A stretch of DNA of 64,000 bases, from contig RPFO01000418.1 of NCBI GenBank assembly GCA_009746045.1, forward strand, positions 394,501 through 458,500. The letters run 5' to 3'. Of the stretch, positions 1 through 11,730 are shown piece by piece (position 1 is the first letter of the stretch; every line of letters begins with the position of its first letter). Source of the DNA: Mesostigma viride (Eukaryota > Streptophyta > Mesostigmatophyceae > Mesostigmatales > Mesostigmataceae). A program made the translations under genes and the position numbers. Below the pieces are notes generated by a model, which did not search any database, was not told where the DNA came from, and saw only the letters and a program-made list of their open reading frames with translations.

Positions 1-3000
1 CGCGCGAGTACGAGCAGGTGCTGCTGTCGCCCATGTCGGAGCGTCCAGATGACGAGGACGACTCGCGCCAGCTGCGCAATCAGTTCAACTTCTCTGAGCG
101 CGCCGCGCAGACGCAGAACAACCCGCGCAGGGTGAGCAAGGGGATGCACCGAGCAGCGTGGCAAGGTGGAGGGGGAGGGGAGCACTGTAACAAAGCATGT
201 GGCAAGGTGGAGTGGTTTGATGCATCGGGCAGACATGGCCGGGCACAAAATTTGTTAGGCAAATTCAGGGGCCAGAATCGTCGAATAATGCGGACATCGC
301 GCTTAGACAAAGGCACCGCCTAAGCAGAGTGGAAAAGAAAGTGGTCAGGGCACAGTGGGCACATTCGTGGTCAGGCACAGTGGTCGGGCATAAGAGTGGT
401 CAGGTCACAGGGGGCATGAGTAGTTGGACAAAGCAGACAGGCCCAGTTGGACTGAGCAGGCAGTAGAGTGGCGGTACAAGGCAGGCTCATGCATGTCCCA
501 TGTCGCCGGAGAATGCATTCACTTTTTTCAAGAATCTGGATGGTTTCATCGCCATCTATTGGGTGCTTGCTAAGATCATGATCAGGATATACATGACAAG
601 CGACACGAACTCTTACATATGAACTCTTACGGTGTTACTTACGGTGTTACTTACGGTGTGTTTTGCTGTTGTGTTAGTGTCCATATCTGTCTATGTTCTG
701 TGCGTGTGTGTCTGTCTGTTGTGTGTAACTCCCCCCAACTCCCTGCAACTTCATTGCCCTCCCCCTCTGCACAACCTATCCTTTTCCTTCAGCCCATTGC
801 TGACACCCCATTGCTGTACCCGGCACCCACCATGCTCATCGCTGCCTCTCTATGCCCACAGATCTGCACACAACCCGGGCACAAACTGCCCACAAAAGTT
901 CCCACAACCCGGGCACAAATCGCCCACAAAATAGCCCACAACCCGGTCACAAAGTTGCCCACCACCCTGTTTTCCGTGATGCTGTCTCCCCGCAGGACCG
1001 CGCCACGTCCATGGAGCCGCCACCCATGCAAGTGTACACGGGCCAGTCGACGCAGTGGGACATCTACGACGCGTACATCGAGGACCAGGAGCGGCTGGCC
1101 AAGCAGGCCGAGCGCAACAAGGTGGGCGGGATATGTGCCGACACAAACGTGGTTGGGCCATGTGCAGGAGTGACTGTGCAAGCCCTGTGAGCAAGCCCTG
1201 TGAAATAATGTCATTACTCAAAACTAGAGCGCCCCGGTGGCTTGGCGCAACCCACAGTAAGGACAGGCCCAACAAGAAGCCAGCCCGCGTGCAGCCCGCG
1301 AATTCTTGTAGTGCACCTGGGTCGGGAATATCTTTGGGACCCACCCACGATTGGCCCCTCACTCGCGTCCCCTTCTTGGATTGGGCGCGTACTTTTTAAG
1401 CAATACTCGGGGAATGGTGCCCAAGTTTCGCTTAAGTAAAGTAGATCATAATCAACATTGGTCATTGGGCAATCCCATACTACAAGTATTGTAATATACA
1501 AGTATTATATGCAAGTATTGTAATATATCACTTGTGTAATAATATGTTGGTCTCCCTTGCCTTCAGCCTTACTCAAGTGCCCACATTCGTGGCCGCATAT
1601 TCATCCCAGCTGTCGGTTCATTCTGCGTCATCATTCTGCGCTCATGCCCGCGCTCTTTATCCTATCTCTTGCCCCCCCCCCAGCCCGGCATCCCCGGCGC
1701 CAAGAGTGGTGACGGCCTGCTGAATGGCCACCTGCACGACCCGCCCAAGCCGCCGACGGAGAAGGAGAGCCTCATCCACTCGGCCAGCATGATGAAGGCG
1801 GCGAAGGTCATGGAGCGCATGGTCAATCAGAACTCGTTCGATGACATCGCGCAGGTTGGGGCTACTTTCCTCCTCTTCCTCTTCCTCTTCCTCTTCCTCT
1901 TCCTCTTCCTCTTCCTCTTCCTCTTCCTCTTCCTCTTCCTCTTCCTCTTCCTCTTCCTCTTCCTCTTCCTCTTCCTCTTCCTCTTCCTCTTCCTCTTCCT
2001 CTTCCTCTTCCTCTTCCTCTTCCTCTTCCTCTTCCTCTTCCTCTTCCTCTTCCTCTTCCTCTTCCTCTTCCTCTTCCTCTTCCTCTTCCTCTTCCTCTTC
2101 CTCTTCCTCTTCCTCTTCCTCTTCCTCTTCCTCTTCCTCTTCCTCTTCCTCTTCCTCTTCCTCTTCCTCTTCCTCTTCCTCTTCCTCTTCCTCTTCCTCT
2201 TCCTCTTCCTCTTCCTCTTCCTCTTCCTCTTCCTCTTCCTCTTCCTCTTCCTCTTCCTCTTCCTCTTCCTCTTCCTCTTCCTCTTCCTCTTCCTCTTCCT
2301 CTTCCTCTTCCTCTTCCTCTTCCTCTTCCTCTTCCTCTTCCTCTTCCTCTTCCTCTTCCTCTTCCTCTTCCTCTTCCTCTTCCTCTTCCTCTTCCTCTTC
2401 CTCTTCCTCTTCCTCTTCCTCTTCCTCTTCCTCCTCCTCCTCCTCTTCTTCTTCTTTCTACGTTATCTTCTCTTTTTTATTTTTGTTTTTCTTCTCTTTT
2501 CTATTTGAAGGTTTGGGATTGGAGCAACTGGGAGGTTGCCTGGCAGGTTGGTGATTGATGTGTGAAGCTATGGGGGCCGTCAGGCCTGGTAGTTAACAGG
2601 GTTGGCTGTGGCGAGAGTCAATGCAACTCTCGCGGTTTTCTGCTATGCTGTCTTAAACCACCACGTTCGCTCGTGCCCGCTCATAAGGACTACATGCAGT
2701 ATATAATCATTTCACTGTTGCTCCTAATATTTCTTGGTGACCGGATTGGCTCTATCGCTACCGCGGCCAGGACTACAAGTAGTGACCACTGGAACCTTGA
2801 CCTTCGCTGCCACTTCATGAAACAATAGTAGTATGAGTTTTTATTTAATCACTCCTCTTGTCCAGGACTACAAGTACTGGGAGGACGATAACACCTCTTT
2901 TGTCCGGTGGTCCTGTCTATCTCTGGGTCATCACCTCGGTCCTAATCGTTACCACCTCCAGGACTACAAATACTGGGAGGACGCGAGCGACGCGTTCCGC

Positions 3001-6000
3001 GAAATGGAGGGCACGCTGCTGCCGCTGTGGAAGTTCTACAACGAGCGCGCCAAGCGCAAGCACGTGACGGCCCTCTGCTGGAACCCTGAGTACGCGGACC
3101 TGTTTGCCGTTGGCTACGGCTCCTTTGACTTCATGAAGCAAGGCACGGGGCTCATCTGCTGCTACAGCCTCAAGAACCCGTCGCACCCTGAGTACACGTT
3201 CACGACCGAGAGTGGCGTCATGTGCCTCCACTTCCACCCGCAACACTCGTCGCTGCTTGCGGTGGGGCTGTACGACGGCACCGTCATGGTGTACGACGTG
3301 CGCAACAAGGTCAACCGGCCCATCTTCGCGTCCACCGTCAAGACGGGCAAGCACACTGACCCCGTGTGGCAGGTGAGGGGGGGGCTTGCCCCATGCATGC
3401 TTGCCTCATACACACATTATAAGCTTTTTGAGTCAATGACGGAGACAATGATCTGAGTACAGGCGCTTGTGGTGTGTGTCCATGCTCCGTACTTAACTAT
3501 AGTAAAGTGTATTGATTAGGTGTTGTTGAGTATACTTGTAAAGGCAGCTGCCAGTGTTGCTTCTACACTTGTCTGCATGATAGCTTCCACACCCTGACCT
3601 TCCAAGAGGGAGGTTTCATAAGAGGGAGGTCAAATAGACGACATCCCTAGCCTGCGGTTCCTGCATCATGTTTCTCCTCTCCACCCCGCTCACACACGCA
3701 CACACATACAATCTGCTTTCTTTCCGTGGTACTGTGCGACTAAACAGCGCACAAGCAACAATCTGCTTTCTTTCCGTGGTATTGTGCGACTAAACAGCGC
3801 ACATGCAACAATCTGCTTTCTTTCCGTGGTATTGTGCGACTAAACAGCGCACATGCAACAATCTGCTTTCTTTCCGTGGTATTGTGCGACTAAACAGCGC
3901 ACAAGCAACAATCTGCTTTCTTTCCGTGGTATTGTGTGACTACTAAACAGCGCACAAGCAACAATCTGCTTTCTTTCCGTGGTATTGTGCGACTAAACAG
4001 CGCCCCAGCATCTGGTTTGCGCATAGCCCCCCGCTCCCCGTGTCACCTTCTTCTGTTCCACCGCGCACACACATACACGCAACCCCACCATGGCCACAAG
4101 GCACAACCACGACGGCCACCACACTTAACAATGTAATACCCCCCCCACCGCCACAACTACCCCTGCTGTGCAAAACAATCACAACCACCACCGCGGCCTT
4201 GCCGACCCCAGGTGGTGTGGCAGGAAGACGACCTGAGCAAGGCGCTCAACTTCTTCTCGGTGTCCTCAGACGGGCGCGTGACGCTGTGGATCATGTCCAA
4301 GAGTGAGTTGCAGTACCAGGATGTGATGGAGCTCAAGCTGACCAGCAGCTTGCGCGAGTTAGAGCCGGAGGACGAGACCACGCTGGGCAGCCTCGCGGGG
4401 GGGTGCTCCTTTGACTTCAACCGCACGAGCGACCACCTGTTCATCGTGGGCACGGAGGAGGGGCGGATCCACAAGTGCTCGAAGGCGTACAACTCGCAGT
4501 ACTTGGAGACGTACAAGGCAAGCGTAGGGATGGAGTGCTAGTTAGTGCTGTTACCAGCTAGTCAATGAGCTGGCATTGCGTGTACAACTCGCAGTACTTG
4601 GAGACGTACGAGGCAAGCTTATGGATGGAGTGCTAGTTAGTGCTGTTACCAGCTAGTCAATGAGCTGGCATTGCGTGTACAACTCGCAGTACTTGGAGAC
4701 GTACAAGGCAAGCGTAGGGATGGAGTGCTAGTTAGTGCTGTTACCAGCTAGTCAATGAGCTGGCATTGCGTGTGCAACTCGCAGCACTTGGAGACGTACG
4801 AGGCAAGCATGGCCAGGATGACAGCTATTGAATTTGCTTACGTCATGCAAGCGGTGTTAATGTCACGGAAGTGATGATGAAAAATGTTGAACGCACACGA
4901 GGCGTACGAAACACAGTACTCAGAGACTTGCAAAGTCTAGGCAAGGTTACCGATGGGGCGCTAGTTGGTGATGGTTCTCATTCGATGATCAGCTTGCCGC
5001 ATGCGCGAACGTCTCAGTACCGGGAAATGTGCAAGGCCGGCAGGGATGGAGCAATTATATTATTATTATTATTATTGTTATTATTATTATTTAGCTTGTG
5101 ATCCTGCCTTTATGATCCCTAAAAATCTCTTATGTATCCTATTGCACCCCCCTGACGCTTCTTCTGATCTACTCCCTTAACAATTACCCCCACGTTCTTC
5201 TGATCTACTCCCTTAACAATTACCCCCACGTTCTTCTGATCTACTCCCTTAACAATTACCCCCACGTTATTCTGATCTACTCCCTTAACAATTACCCCCA
5301 CGTTCTTCTGATCTACTCCCTTAACAATTACCCCCACGTTCTTCTGGTCTACTCCCTTAACAATTACCCCCACGTTCTTCTGGTCTACTCCCTTAACAAT
5401 TACCCCCACGTTCTTCTGGTCTACTCCCTTAACAATTACCCCCACGTATCGCCATCTATCCCCCTATGCCCTTAGTTTGCTAACCTGCCGAGTCTTCCGG
5501 CCTACCACAACGTGCCTGCCCACCTGCCCCCCCCACGCCTGCAGGGCCATCACATGTCGGTGTACGCGGTGCGCTGGAATTGCTGGCACCCGCGCGTGTT
5601 CCTCTCCTGCTCCGCGGACTGGACGGTCAAGCTGTGGGACCACAACCTGGTCAAGCCCGTCATGTCCTTTGACCTCAACAACGCAGTCGGCGACGTCGCC
5701 TGGTATCCAAACTCGAGCACCACTTTTGCGGCGGTGACCAACGATGGCAAGGTGAGGGGAGGGCGGGACATGCTATTTTTACTGTGCAACTGGGCTCTAC
5801 CATCTTATTACATTATGGCTGCACGGTGAGCAACCACTGCAAGGTGAGGGTTGGGGTACGACTAGGCAATTTCTTGTTGTTGGTAGTTTACTGGGGGGCA
5901 ATTTCTGTTGACAGTAACAGGGACCAACGACGGCGAGGTGATCATATCCGTGACCAACGACGGCGAGGTGATCATATCCGTGACCAACGACGGCGAGGTG

Positions 6001-7184
6001 ATCATATCCGTGACCAACGACGGCGAGGTGATCATATCCGTGACCAACGACGGCGAGGTGACATTTGCACATGAGTAATACCTTTTCCTTTTCTTGTCAT
6101 TGTTGTCATCCTGTTTTTCTCCTTCTTAATCCTCATCTTTAGGTCCAACTTAAGTTTGCCCTCATTCCTTGCCCTCATTCCTTGCCGTTGCCCTTGGCTG
6201 CCGTGGTGCATCCAGGTGCATGTGTACGACCTGAACGAGAACAAGCACGAGCCGATGTGCGAGCAGAAGATTGTGCACAAGGCCAAGCTGACCAAGATCG
6301 CGTTCAACCCAAAGGTGAGGGCAAGCACAATTAAGTATACGCGTCCAGCCCAAAGGTAGGCCAACCTTAGGTAGAGAAGGCATTCAATGAAAAAGTCGGG
6401 ACAGTGTGACCAAGATCGTGTTCCACGCAAAGGTAGGGGCACGCAGATTTAAGATTTTAATGTACGCGTCCAACCCAAATGTAGGTCAAGCCTAGCTAGA
6501 GAAAGCGGTCAATAAACGGTTGGGACAAGCTGACCAAGGTCGCGTTCAACCCAGAATGAGAGCAAGCTGGGTGCACCATCTTGTGAAGTTTGATGATAAA
6601 TGGGGGCGCAAGAATGCTGGGTTGATGCATAGAACAAGAGTCCGCCTGCGATGGGAGGTAACAGAGCAGCTTTTTTTTTTTTTTTTTCAACGCAGGGGGT
6701 GAATGGGTGACCATTTATTTGTTAAGGTCCTCACATTCAGTTCCTTATTTCTCTGGCAGAACTGTTTCGTGGTGGCAATCTGGAGTGTGCAGGGGTGTGT
6801 GATTTGGGACGGTTAGGCGAACAACTAACCTCGCGTGTAAGGACTGATGAAGGTGTGGAGCTGGTGGGACTGATTAGTCTACTCCGTTCCAACACTCTGT
6901 TTGTATACTGCCACTGGATGGTTGTGTCCTTGACATATTCAACCGCGTTTATCCTTTTTTGGGTTCGTTACGTGTTTATCCATGCTTTTGTTTTGTCGTG
7001 CCTTGCTGCGCAGAGCCCCATTGTGCTTGTGGGTGACGACCGCGGCTGCGTGACGTCCCTGAAGCTGTCGCCCAACCTGCGGAAGTTCTCCATGCCGGAC
7101 AAGACCAAAAGCCACCAAGAGCTCGAAACAGAGAAGCTGGACCGGATATTGGAGCTGGCACTCAAGGGCGAGGGGGCCATTTAG
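1..7184 (+). CDS. DNAI1 (ODA9): Outer-arm dynein intermediate chain (DNAI1/IC78 type), 3' part
   Basis: WD-repeat intermediate chain that anchors the outer dynein arm to the axonemal doublet. Exons read from frame and splice sites: <1-131, 996-1121, 1684-1854, 2962-3372, 4212-4517, 5545-5751, 6216-6314, 7014-7184 (stop TAG at 7182). All junctions are phase 0 and together give about 539 residues; the family is near 680-700, so roughly the first 140 residues lie upstream. Recognised blocks: [38 protein letters not shown], then WD region [60 protein letters not shown] and [20 protein letters not shown], all in the order found in DNAI1. Intron 5 (after exon 4212-4517) appears to use a GC donor (GCAAGC at 4518). 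Introns hold six tandem repeats, several built from the adjoining splice junction. Identification by recall of the family, not a search. Confidence 0.93.
1867..2440. repeat. (CTTCCT)n hexanucleotide tract, DNAI1 intron 3
   Basis: About 95 nearly perfect copies of a TTCCTC hexamer starting 13 bases after the exon 3 donor (GT at 1855). It is a pure pyrimidine tract on the plus strand with no stop in two frames, which creates long false Phe-Leu and Ser ORFs. A polypyrimidine run this long could mimic splice-acceptor tracts or form triplex DNA (inference). Confidence 0.97.
3708..4008. repeat. 50-bp tandem repeat, about 6 copies, DNAI1 intron 4
   Basis: Direct repeats starting with CAATCTGCTTTCTTTCCGTG and ending in a purine-rich AAACAGCGCACA segment; units differ by single substitutions and one small insertion near 3943. 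It lies between exons 4 and 5. No spacers and no coding potential. Confidence 0.93.
4488..4868 (+). repeat. 95-bp tandem repeat containing the exon 5 end and its GC donor
   Basis: Four units start at 4488, 4583, 4678 and 4773. The first begins inside exon 5 ([10 protein letters not shown]) and crosses the junction at 4517/4518. Each later unit repeats the last 30 exon bases and the GCAAGC donor, then the same intron sequence. The spacing is exactly 95 bp. Confidence 0.93.
5056..5094. repeat. (TTA)n microsatellite, DNAI1 intron 5
   Basis: Short ATT/TTA triplet run with one TTG interruption, in the same intron as the 36-bp array. Confidence 0.9.
5156..5443. repeat. 36-bp tandem repeat, 8 copies, DNAI1 intron 5
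   Basis: Contiguous 36-bp units (core CTACTCCCTTAACAATTACC). Because 36 is a multiple of 3, the minus strand encodes a spurious [11 protein letters not shown] repeat. There are no unique spacers, so it is a minisatellite and not a CRISPR array. Confidence 0.93.
5918..6066 (+). repeat. 30-bp array derived from the exon 6 donor junction
   Basis: Five copies of a 30-bp unit beginning GTGACCAACGACGGCGAGGT. This matches the last bases of exon 6 plus its donor (GTGACCAACGATGGCAAG|GTGA at 5734-5755) with two substitutions, followed by ATCATATCC. The junction has been copied about 180 bp into the intron and amplified there. Confidence 0.88.
6290..6556 (+). repeat. About 120-bp imperfect repeat of the exon 7 end and donor
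   Basis: The end of exon 7 (CTGACCAAGATCGCGTTCAA, donor at 6315) recurs in diverged form at 6407-6434 and 6530-6553. The downstream intron sequence (ACGCGTCCARCCCAAA, then a TAGAGAA motif) is repeated with it. Confidence 0.82.
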
Positions 7185-7319
7185 ATGAGCGAATCGTGCT
7201 ATGCACCGCCCCCATTTCGCATTGCGTAGGAGCCGTGCTAATAATAGCACTGGTTCCCCAAGTGCTGGTATTGTTGGCTGTCTCACTCAAAATTATTAAC
7301 TTTAGAGAACTCAGGTATC

Positions 7320-7450
7320 AATGAAACAACCAGCGCAGGCCGGAAATCGTGAGAATCCGGACCATGGTAGCTCGAGCCTGCCGTTATCTTATCAGCGTTT
7401 TCGAGTCGTTCAGGATGATGGATATAAATGGAGATGGAAATGTGTAGCCT
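7320..7450 (+). repeat. Dispersed repeat (CGCAGGCCGGAAATC family)
   Basis: Begins ACAACCAGCGCAGGCCGGAA, followed by GGACCATGGTAGCTCGAGCC. The same block recurs near 19007, 40214-40300 and 44262-44420 in this window. No ORF or clear termini. The rest of 7185-7814 shows no gene. Confidence 0.75.
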
Positions 7451-8150
7451 GGTTTGTTAAAATTGTGAACTCAGGTATCCACGGACAAACAAGCCTGGCC
7501 ATGCCCGTAGGCTGAGGGGAAGTTCCTGCAAGCTTGAACATGATGGTTCCTTAGGTATATGCCAGTTCAAGCCAAGGCTAAGACGCCTTTCAGGATTGTA
7601 CAGTTGCGATGAAAGTGTCAAGTATTTTTGTGCAATTGAATTACCAAACATAGCTGTCTCACTTAATAAAATTAGATTGCTAATGGTAACACTTCAACCC
7701 AAGTAGTTGCGTGTCATGGGCAACACTTCAACCCAGCTTGTATCAATTTCTCTGGATTGTGTTGCATGTGGAATGCTCATAAAAGCGATCGACAATGTCT
7801 TGCGCGCGATCACCATTAATTAATTAATTAATTAGGAACATCACTCCGTTGGGAGTAAATGTAGCACATAGCCCTGAGAAGGGGCATATGGCCTATAATA
7901 CATTCTAAGCTACTTCCTGCAAGGGTGGGAATGTAAACAACACTTGCTCTAGGTGCACTAGGGCACCTGCACCACCCAGAGTCTCGGGCAACACCCAGCT
8001 AAGGGGAGCTCGTCATAGGTGGGGAAGATCATCATGGCTATACAAGAGCTAGGGCATGGCTTCTCAGCAGAGAGTGACTCCCTGCATGGGCACTGCATAA
8101 TTAAATAAAGCTAGGCATCATCTGGAGGGTGGCTCATCACAGCCACACAT

Positions 8151-8856
8151 TAATTAATTAATTAATTAATAGACACGTGACTGCGTCACGTGAGCATAAG
8201 TCCTCAGTGGGAGGGGAACATGGGATGGAATGGATGGTATAAGCTATCTAGGTCCTAGTTACAGGGGTGTGGGCACCGCGGCCCGAATCGCTATGAATGC
8301 CATACTTGGTCACACGCGGAGCCCCCACAGGCTTGGGGGTGGTCTCCTTCATCACTACTTGCCATCTATCCTTGCGCACCATCTGCCTCCATATTACAGA
8401 CAAACCAGGAGGCTGCCCGGGGGTGAGCCCGTCACGTCTAGTGTAGCACATGTCCATGCCGAGTCTATCACGAAAAGTCCACGGGTGGCGGCCCTGCCGC
8501 GCGCGGCCGGGGGCACGCCAGGTGAGGACATATCGCCCAGGCTGGGCGGGCTTGGTGCCAGCTAGTCTATCTGATGTATCTACCTGATCTGTGCGGGCCA
8601 GGTGCCCGGCTAGGCCCAGGCGCCTGTGCCTAATAATGTGGGAAACATAGGGCAAATCAGCGTACAAATCCTCATTACTAATGTGCAAACCAAAGGGGAT
8701 GTTAAGGGCCTTGCGCAGCATCTTGGTGACGGCGCCGTCGAGTCGTTGCTCCAGCTCCTGCATCAGTGTCCACGTCTCGGCGCCGTAGGTCAGGATCGTC
8801 AGAATGACGACCTTGAAGAGGTCACGCTTGCCGATCCGAGGTAGGGCGGGGTTGCT
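8151..8856 (-). mobile_element. LINE family A, 5'-truncated copy A1 (RT C-terminus)
   Basis: Minus-strand ORF 8248-8850 carries the post-RT region: [57 protein letters not shown]. This is the conserved C-terminal part of LINE RTs downstream of the catalytic core. The 3' end has the CACGTGAC/GTCACGTG hairpin (8173-8191) and a (TTAA)n tail. The 7-bp flanking repeat CACACAT supports insertion into D1 by target-primed reverse transcription. Confidence 0.85.
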
Positions 8857-8968
8857 CACACATGTACATGACTAAAAAGGCTAGGCCTCAGCTGGTATAG
8901 TGCCTGTAGTAGGCGGGCATGTACAAGGCCACTGTCTAACTATTCTACACTACTGCTGCTGTATTCCC

Positions 8969-10427
8969 CTAGGCTGGGGCTTCTGGAGTCGCTGGGGCCG
9001 CGGTGGTCGAGGGGGTCGCGTGCCAGGGCTTGTGGCCGACGTAGATGGCCGCCCCCTTCCAGTACACCGGCTGGCCCGCCTTGGTCTGCCGGAGCTGGAG
9101 GTAGGTCGGCCATAGCTAACGTCGCCGTTGTTGCTGCGCCAGGGTCAAGTCGTCGTCCACGGTGAAGGGAGTGTTCTCGAGCCGCATGCGGCGTCGGAGA
9201 AACGAAATCTTGTCCGCTGGGCTCTCAAAGATGAGAAGAAGCGGAGGCGCCCCTGCCTTACCCCGCGCGCGGGGGAGGCGGTGGGCGGTCAGCTTTATCT
9301 CACCAAGGAGGCCCATGCGTGCAAGGATTTTGCTCTCAAACGCACGTGCAAGCTTCTCGGAATTCTCACCTTCCTCCATGGTGAAGTTCTTGAGTATGGC
9401 GTTGTGGCTGTGCTTGGCGAGCTCGGCCTCCTCGCGGAGGTCAAGCGTCTGCCGTTGGAGCTGGGCTGCGACGGCGGAGGTGGTGGAGGTGGTATGTTGC
9501 TTAAGCATGTGCGCCCAGGTTGTGATGGGAGGAGCAGGCGCCGGCCAGGCCAGCAGGGGCTGGCTTGGCGGCAATGTCCTTCACCGCCTGGGCGGTGAGG
9601 CCTGCGGTGTTCTGCAGGACCTCGATAGCGATGGCATTATCCTTAAGACGCTGGTCGATGTCGCGGAGCTGGGCGGTGATGGAGTCGGTGGAGGTGGAGC
9701 CGTGATGGAGTCGGTGGAGGCGGAGGGGGGGGGGGGGGGGGAGGCGAGGAGGGTGGCGGTGTCGGTGGGGATGGTGGGGAGCTCAGCAGCCAGCGTGCGA
9801 CCCACAGCTGCCAGGCACATCTGCAGCAATGGGCGTCATGTGCTGTGAGAGGGCGTCGTGGAGGTGGCGGAGGAAGGTGGATTCGGTAACGGGGGCGGGT
9901 TGAAGAAGGTCTGCAGCCGAGCGCTTAGTGATGATATAATAGAGAGCTGCGAGCTGAAGGCGGGGGCGAGGCCAGCCGGCCATGTTGGCCGAAGAAGGGG
10001 CGTCAGCTGCGCTATCGGAAAACCGGCCGTCAGCTCCGTTGCGGAAAAGGTGGGTTCGGGAATGAAACTGCTCGCACAGGGCCAGCAGTGAGGCGTGGGA
10101 CCCGTAAAACACGAGCTCCAGTAACTTGTAGGAAGGCATTTCGAAAAAGGCAAGCCTGTTGATGTCGAAGGTGGCAAAGAGCCGATCAACGTCAAAATCT
10201 CGCTCAGACCAGCCAGGTTCGCCTGGGCGACTGCGCTTTGGATCAGGCGAGGCTGAGGGCGAGGCATGAAGCCCGGGAGCCGGGTGTTGGGCGACCACCA
10301 GTGCGCGACTAGTGTCACTGCTGCCTGCCGGACCTGATGGCGAAGCTGCAGCCGGAGCTGCAGACGTATTTTCATTGCCGAGCGCAGCCGCCAGGCTGCG
10401 TTGCGTCGAGGCGCGTTTATTCGCCAT
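8969..10427 (-). pseudogene. LINE ORF1 protein of copy D1, broken
   Basis: L1-type nucleic-acid-binding ORF1 protein. Frame 1 (10427-9783) encodes MANKRASTQRSLAAALGNEN and a Ser/Ala/Pro-rich N-terminus. A frameshift near 9780-9830 leads to the coiled-coil/RRM part (TSAVAAQLQRQTLDLREEAE, RLPRARGKAGAPPLLLIFES, FTVDDDLTLAQQQRRR). A TAG at about 9116 replaces the Glu codon found in D2 (RRRELWP), and the homologous C-terminus then continues to 8969. Not functional as it stands. Confidence 0.83.
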
Positions 10428-10575
10428 ATATTGCGTAATAGCTTCGGAAAATTATATCAGCATGTGCGTCGTAGCAAGGCGCGTCGATTGTGATATTCAC
10501 GGCTAAATTCGGTGCTCAAACGTGAAAGTTATGAGCTCCGCCGTCAGCCATGGCTATCTCGTGGCTCGTACCGAC

Positions 10576-11730
10576 TCATGGACTAGTACATCAGCCGTAC
10601 TAGCGCGATCACCATGCATCCAGGAATAGTTGTCTCCTTGATACATTGTCGATTATATGTATCTCTTGTTAGCGTTGGCTTTGTTTATTTTTACTTGGGG
10701 CTTTTGCTCTGATGTAAGTAATTATATTTTTAAATACATAAATCGACAATGTATTGCCTGTCTAATTCCCATAATTTTTCATTTTCAATAAATGGATATT
10801 CAACAAACGGCGGGCTTGAGACTCGACCTATTTTCATGGTCCGGATTCTCCAGATTCCATTCGTTTACACGCTTCGTTTACAGCCGGATCCGTCGGATCC
10901 GGACGGATCCCGTTGTGGAAAAAGTGCCCGGCGCGGTTCCGGCCAGACAGATGGCCCTTGTCAGGGCCGGCGCGGCAAATATTGTTGTAATACGTACTTT
11001 CTGCTAGGAGATGCGACATACGTGCATGAGAATGCTCCCCGAGCGGTGCCGAAGATTCGCCCCGTTCAATTGTTGGTTCGTTTTGCGCCATTCGGCGAGC
11101 ATCGAACGGAGCCTGAACCCGCATCCCATGTTGAGTTGAGTTGAGTTTTTTCCGGGGAAATGTTTCCGGGGAAAAGTTGAGTTGAGTTTATTCCCGCGCT
11201 GCCCACCGTGCGGCGTTGGACACAACAACAACAACAACAGTTGATTCCCACGCCGGTTAAGAACGCCGCGGAAGCTTAGTAAAATCTCATTTCATGCAAC
11301 AAAGTTATAGTAGTAGTAGCAACTGGCCGGCTGATTCGCCGGCCACCGGCCATGTGAAACAGTTGCCGGCGCGGCGCAGCCTGTGGAAAAAAGCCTAAAC
11401 GAAGCTCTGATCCTGGCCTGCACTGGTTGTCTGATTCATGACTCCCTAAGTAAAAGTTGTTGTTATAGTAGTGTCTCACTTAGTCAGAAGTACTAGTAAT
11501 CTTTTTTTGTCTGTCGTTATAATTTGCTAGCGCTTTTTCTTCCTTGAGCAGCCTGCTACCCCTTTCCATCCACCATACGGTCAATCCCCTTGATTTGTTT
11601 ATTACTCCGTCATCTCTCCAGCAATGCCTTGCCACCATACCTAGTCACGCCGCACCGCTCACGCACCGACGGTACACAACCAGCCGGCAGCCATAGCCTA
11701 GCTTAGCTTACAGCAGTAGTACAGCCAGCA
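10576..11730. other. Gene-free stretch with a diverged CACTA-like repeat
   Basis: No supported gene. About 10982-11285 resembles, in inverted orientation, the TIR-bounded element at 59169-59647 (shared block CAATTGTTGGTTCGTTTTGC, then GAGCATCGA and GAGCCTGAACC). A GTTGAGTTGAG microsatellite lies at 11132-11150. The flanks are AT-rich with no clear structure. Confidence 0.5.

Larger units (their letters stand above)
7815..10575 (-). mobile_element. ORF1-only LINE, copy D1, interrupted by LINE A1
   Basis: Reading on the minus strand: conserved 5' UTR (about 10440-10575), ORF1 (10427 down to 8969), a 3' UTR, a hairpin ACTCC-GTTG-GGAGT at 7843-7856 and a (TTAA)n tail at 7815-7834. ORF1 is followed directly by the 3' UTR and no RT is present. 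Element A1 (8151-8856) sits in the 3' UTR, flanked by CACACAT at 8144-8150 and 8857-8863. The 3' UTR matches those of copies D2 and D4 and short tips near 18445 and 40040. Confidence 0.8.

Noticed and set aside
1841-2554. Poly-Ser and Phe-Leu ORFs
   Set aside because: Translation of the hexanucleotide tract in a dynein intron.
5156-5443. CRISPR-like array of 36-bp direct repeats
   Set aside because: The units are contiguous with no unique spacers, no cas genes occur nearby, and it lies in an intron of a eukaryotic gene.
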